Source: Clostridia bacterium
GTDB taxonomy: Bacteria; Bacillota; Clostridia; Oscillospirales; Acutalibacteraceae
DNA: 59,426 nucleotides
Assembly: GCA_017516745.1 (NCBI GenBank)
Contig: JAFXBF010000018.1
Coordinates: forward strand, 1-59,426
Direction of reading: 5' to 3'
The first letter of the stretch is position 1. The number at the start of each line of letters is the position of its first letter. A program made the translations under genes and the position numbers. Below are positions 58,449 to 59,426 of this stretch, in pieces. Under the pieces are notes generated by a model that saw nothing but the letters and a program-made list of their open reading frames with translations, did no database searches and was not told where the DNA came from.

Positions 58449-59426
58449 ATGATGAAAAAAATAGTATCTTATTTATTATGCTTAATTATTGTTTTAAGTC
58501 TTTCGTTGCAGTCTCTGGCTGCTACAGTTTGCTATCAGAATTTTTACAGTGCAGAATACTCAAGTGATCCAGGTCAATATATGGCTAACATTGCTCTTGC
58601 ACAAAACGAACGAACAGGTAGCAATTTAGGTTATTCTGATGAATGGTGTGCATATTTTGTATCTGACTGTGCACGAATAGCAGGACAAACTTCAGCTATT
58701 CCTGCACATGGTAACGTGTTGTATTTATATAACAACATTATGAATGCTGGAGGAAAATCAATTTATGATGCCAGAAATGGGACAGGTTCGTTAAGTGATG
58801 CAAAAATCGGAGATATTGCTATATTAGATACAACAACAGGTGGAAATACAAGCAGAGACCATGTTGAGATAGTATATAAGGTATCAGGAAGCAGTGTTTA
58901 TACTGTGGGCGGCAATTCAGGTAGCGGTAGTTCTTATTCGACTCGTAAGGTAACAAAACACAGCCCTTATTCCAGCTCAAGAATTGTTTATATTGTGAGA
59001 CCCAATTATACAGGAGCGATTGAGCCACCAAAAGATGTGTACGCCAATTTAGGTGATGATTTTTATGCATATATTGGACATGGCGATTTATACAAATGGG
59101 TTGAAAATTCAAATTATAATGTGCAATGCGGAAATGCTACAGCAAACAATAACCAAATTTGGCATTTCTTGAGACACAAAGATGGAAGTTATAGCATATT
59201 GTCATATGAAAACGGATATGCAATGGATGTCGCAGATGCATCGTACTCCGCCGGAGCAAATGTGCAAATGATGCCATATACCGGTAATTCAGCTCAAAAA
59301 TTTTATATCTACGAAATAAATGGATACTATCTATTTAAAAGTTCATATACAGATTTATGGTTTGATTTGAATTATGATAATTATAATGTAAAATTAGAGG
59401 AAAAAAGTGGAGCTGCTCCTCAAAAC
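58449..59426 (+). CDS. Secreted CHAP-domain protein with ricin-type lectin domain, 3' end outside window
   Basis: An open frame of 326 codons with no stop before the window ends. Signal peptide (IVSYLLCLIIVLSLSLQSLAA), CHAP domain with catalytic Cys about 67 in EWCAYFVSDCARIAG and His about 138 in SRDHVEIVYKV, then VYTVGGNSGSGSSYSTR. From about residue 200 a ricin B-type beta-trefoil begins (NQIWHFLRHKDGSYSILSYE, GYAMDVADASYSAGANVQ, QKFYIYEINGYY). This fits a wall peptidase/amidase or a secreted toxin-like hydrolase bound to sugars. GGAGG lies 9 nt before the ATG. It is clearly more A/T-rich than most of the window, hinting at transfer. Confidence 0.85.
   Translation, partial: MMKKIVSYLLCLIIVLSLSLQSLAATVCYQNFYSAEYSSDPGQYMANIALAQNERTGSNLGYSDEWCAYFVSDCARIAGQTSAIPAHGNVLYLYNNIMNAGGKSIYDARNGTGSLSDAKIGDIAILDTTTGGNTSRDHVEIVYKVSGSSVYTVGGNSGSGSSYSTRKVTKHSPYSSSRIVYIVRPNYTGAIEPPKDVYANLGDDFYAYIGHGDLYKWVENSNYNVQCGNATANNNQIWHFLRHKDGSYSILSYENGYAMDVADASYSAGANVQMMPYTGNSAQKFYIYEINGYYLFKSSYTDLWFDLNYDNYNVKLEEKSGAAPQN

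Overview
The window looks like a chromosomal piece of a gut-type Clostridia bacterium (Bacillota, probably Ruminococcaceae/Oscillospiraceae-like). The evidence is the ctsR-mcsA-mcsB-clpC operon, an ECF riboflavin transporter under an FMN riboswitch, a yybP-ykoY (manganese) riboswitch, TnpV and DUF6809 mobile-element genes, Thr-rich lipoproteins, and Gram-positive style ribosome binding sites and promoters. This taxonomic placement is inference from gene content; no rRNA or tRNA gene is visible.

Layout. 1-1.7 kb is mobile-element debris: the tail of one IS200-type transposase, a complete convergent IS200-type element whose transposase ribosome binding site can be masked by a 13-bp stem, and tnpV/DUF6809 genes. 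1.8-4.9 kb holds an XRE regulator, a CapA-like protein and a PlsC-type acyltransferase. 8.7-4.9 kb (minus strand) is a transcription unit with a near-consensus promoter, FMN riboswitch and terminator, then ribU, rsmE, rsmF and a PHP phosphoesterase. 9.1-16.7 kb (plus) is a likely sialic-acid/glycan operon: small membrane protein, AGE-family epimerase, N-acetylneuraminate lyase, AGCS-type symporter, BNR-repeat (sialidase-like) protein, UDP-glucuronate-type epimerase and an unrecognised membrane-anchored protein.

17-19 kb carries a class III aminotransferase with a TetR regulator and a palindromic operator. 19.2-23.3 kb has a small membrane protein/XRE pair, an OGG-type DNA glycosylase, a three-gene micro-operon of unknown function and a DUF4474-type surface protein. 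23.5-32.5 kb (minus) runs from Thr-rich lipoproteins through a phosphosugar mutase, a TPDTG-tailed protein, a degenerate LCP-like protein and a transglutaminase-like protein into folE-folP-folB-folK.

32.6-35.6 kb is a manganese-type riboswitch and P-type ATPase. 35.7-39.6 kb is a pair of ABC exporter half-transporters preceded by a 21-codon peptide gene with its own strong promoter and an intervening terminator; this is the best candidate for an undescribed system (an exported or modified small peptide). 39.6-44.9 kb has a beta-helix glycan enzyme, an ion-transporter-superfamily permease, cysK and a Ser/Glu-rich TPDTG surface protein. 45-49.8 kb is the CtsR heat-shock operon with three operator-like sites. 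50-59.4 kb has a lipoprotein/HAD pair, a GH99/GH71-like secreted enzyme, typA/bipA, glnA, a membrane protein, an XRE regulator and the AT-rich start of a CHAP plus ricin-lectin secreted protein that runs off the end.

A family of imperfect palindromic repeats (arms built from TGCAAA-like or GCAGA-like units around a GAGGGC hairpin) occurs four times between genes. A second inverted repeat (GATTCACGAATC type) sits before the last gene.
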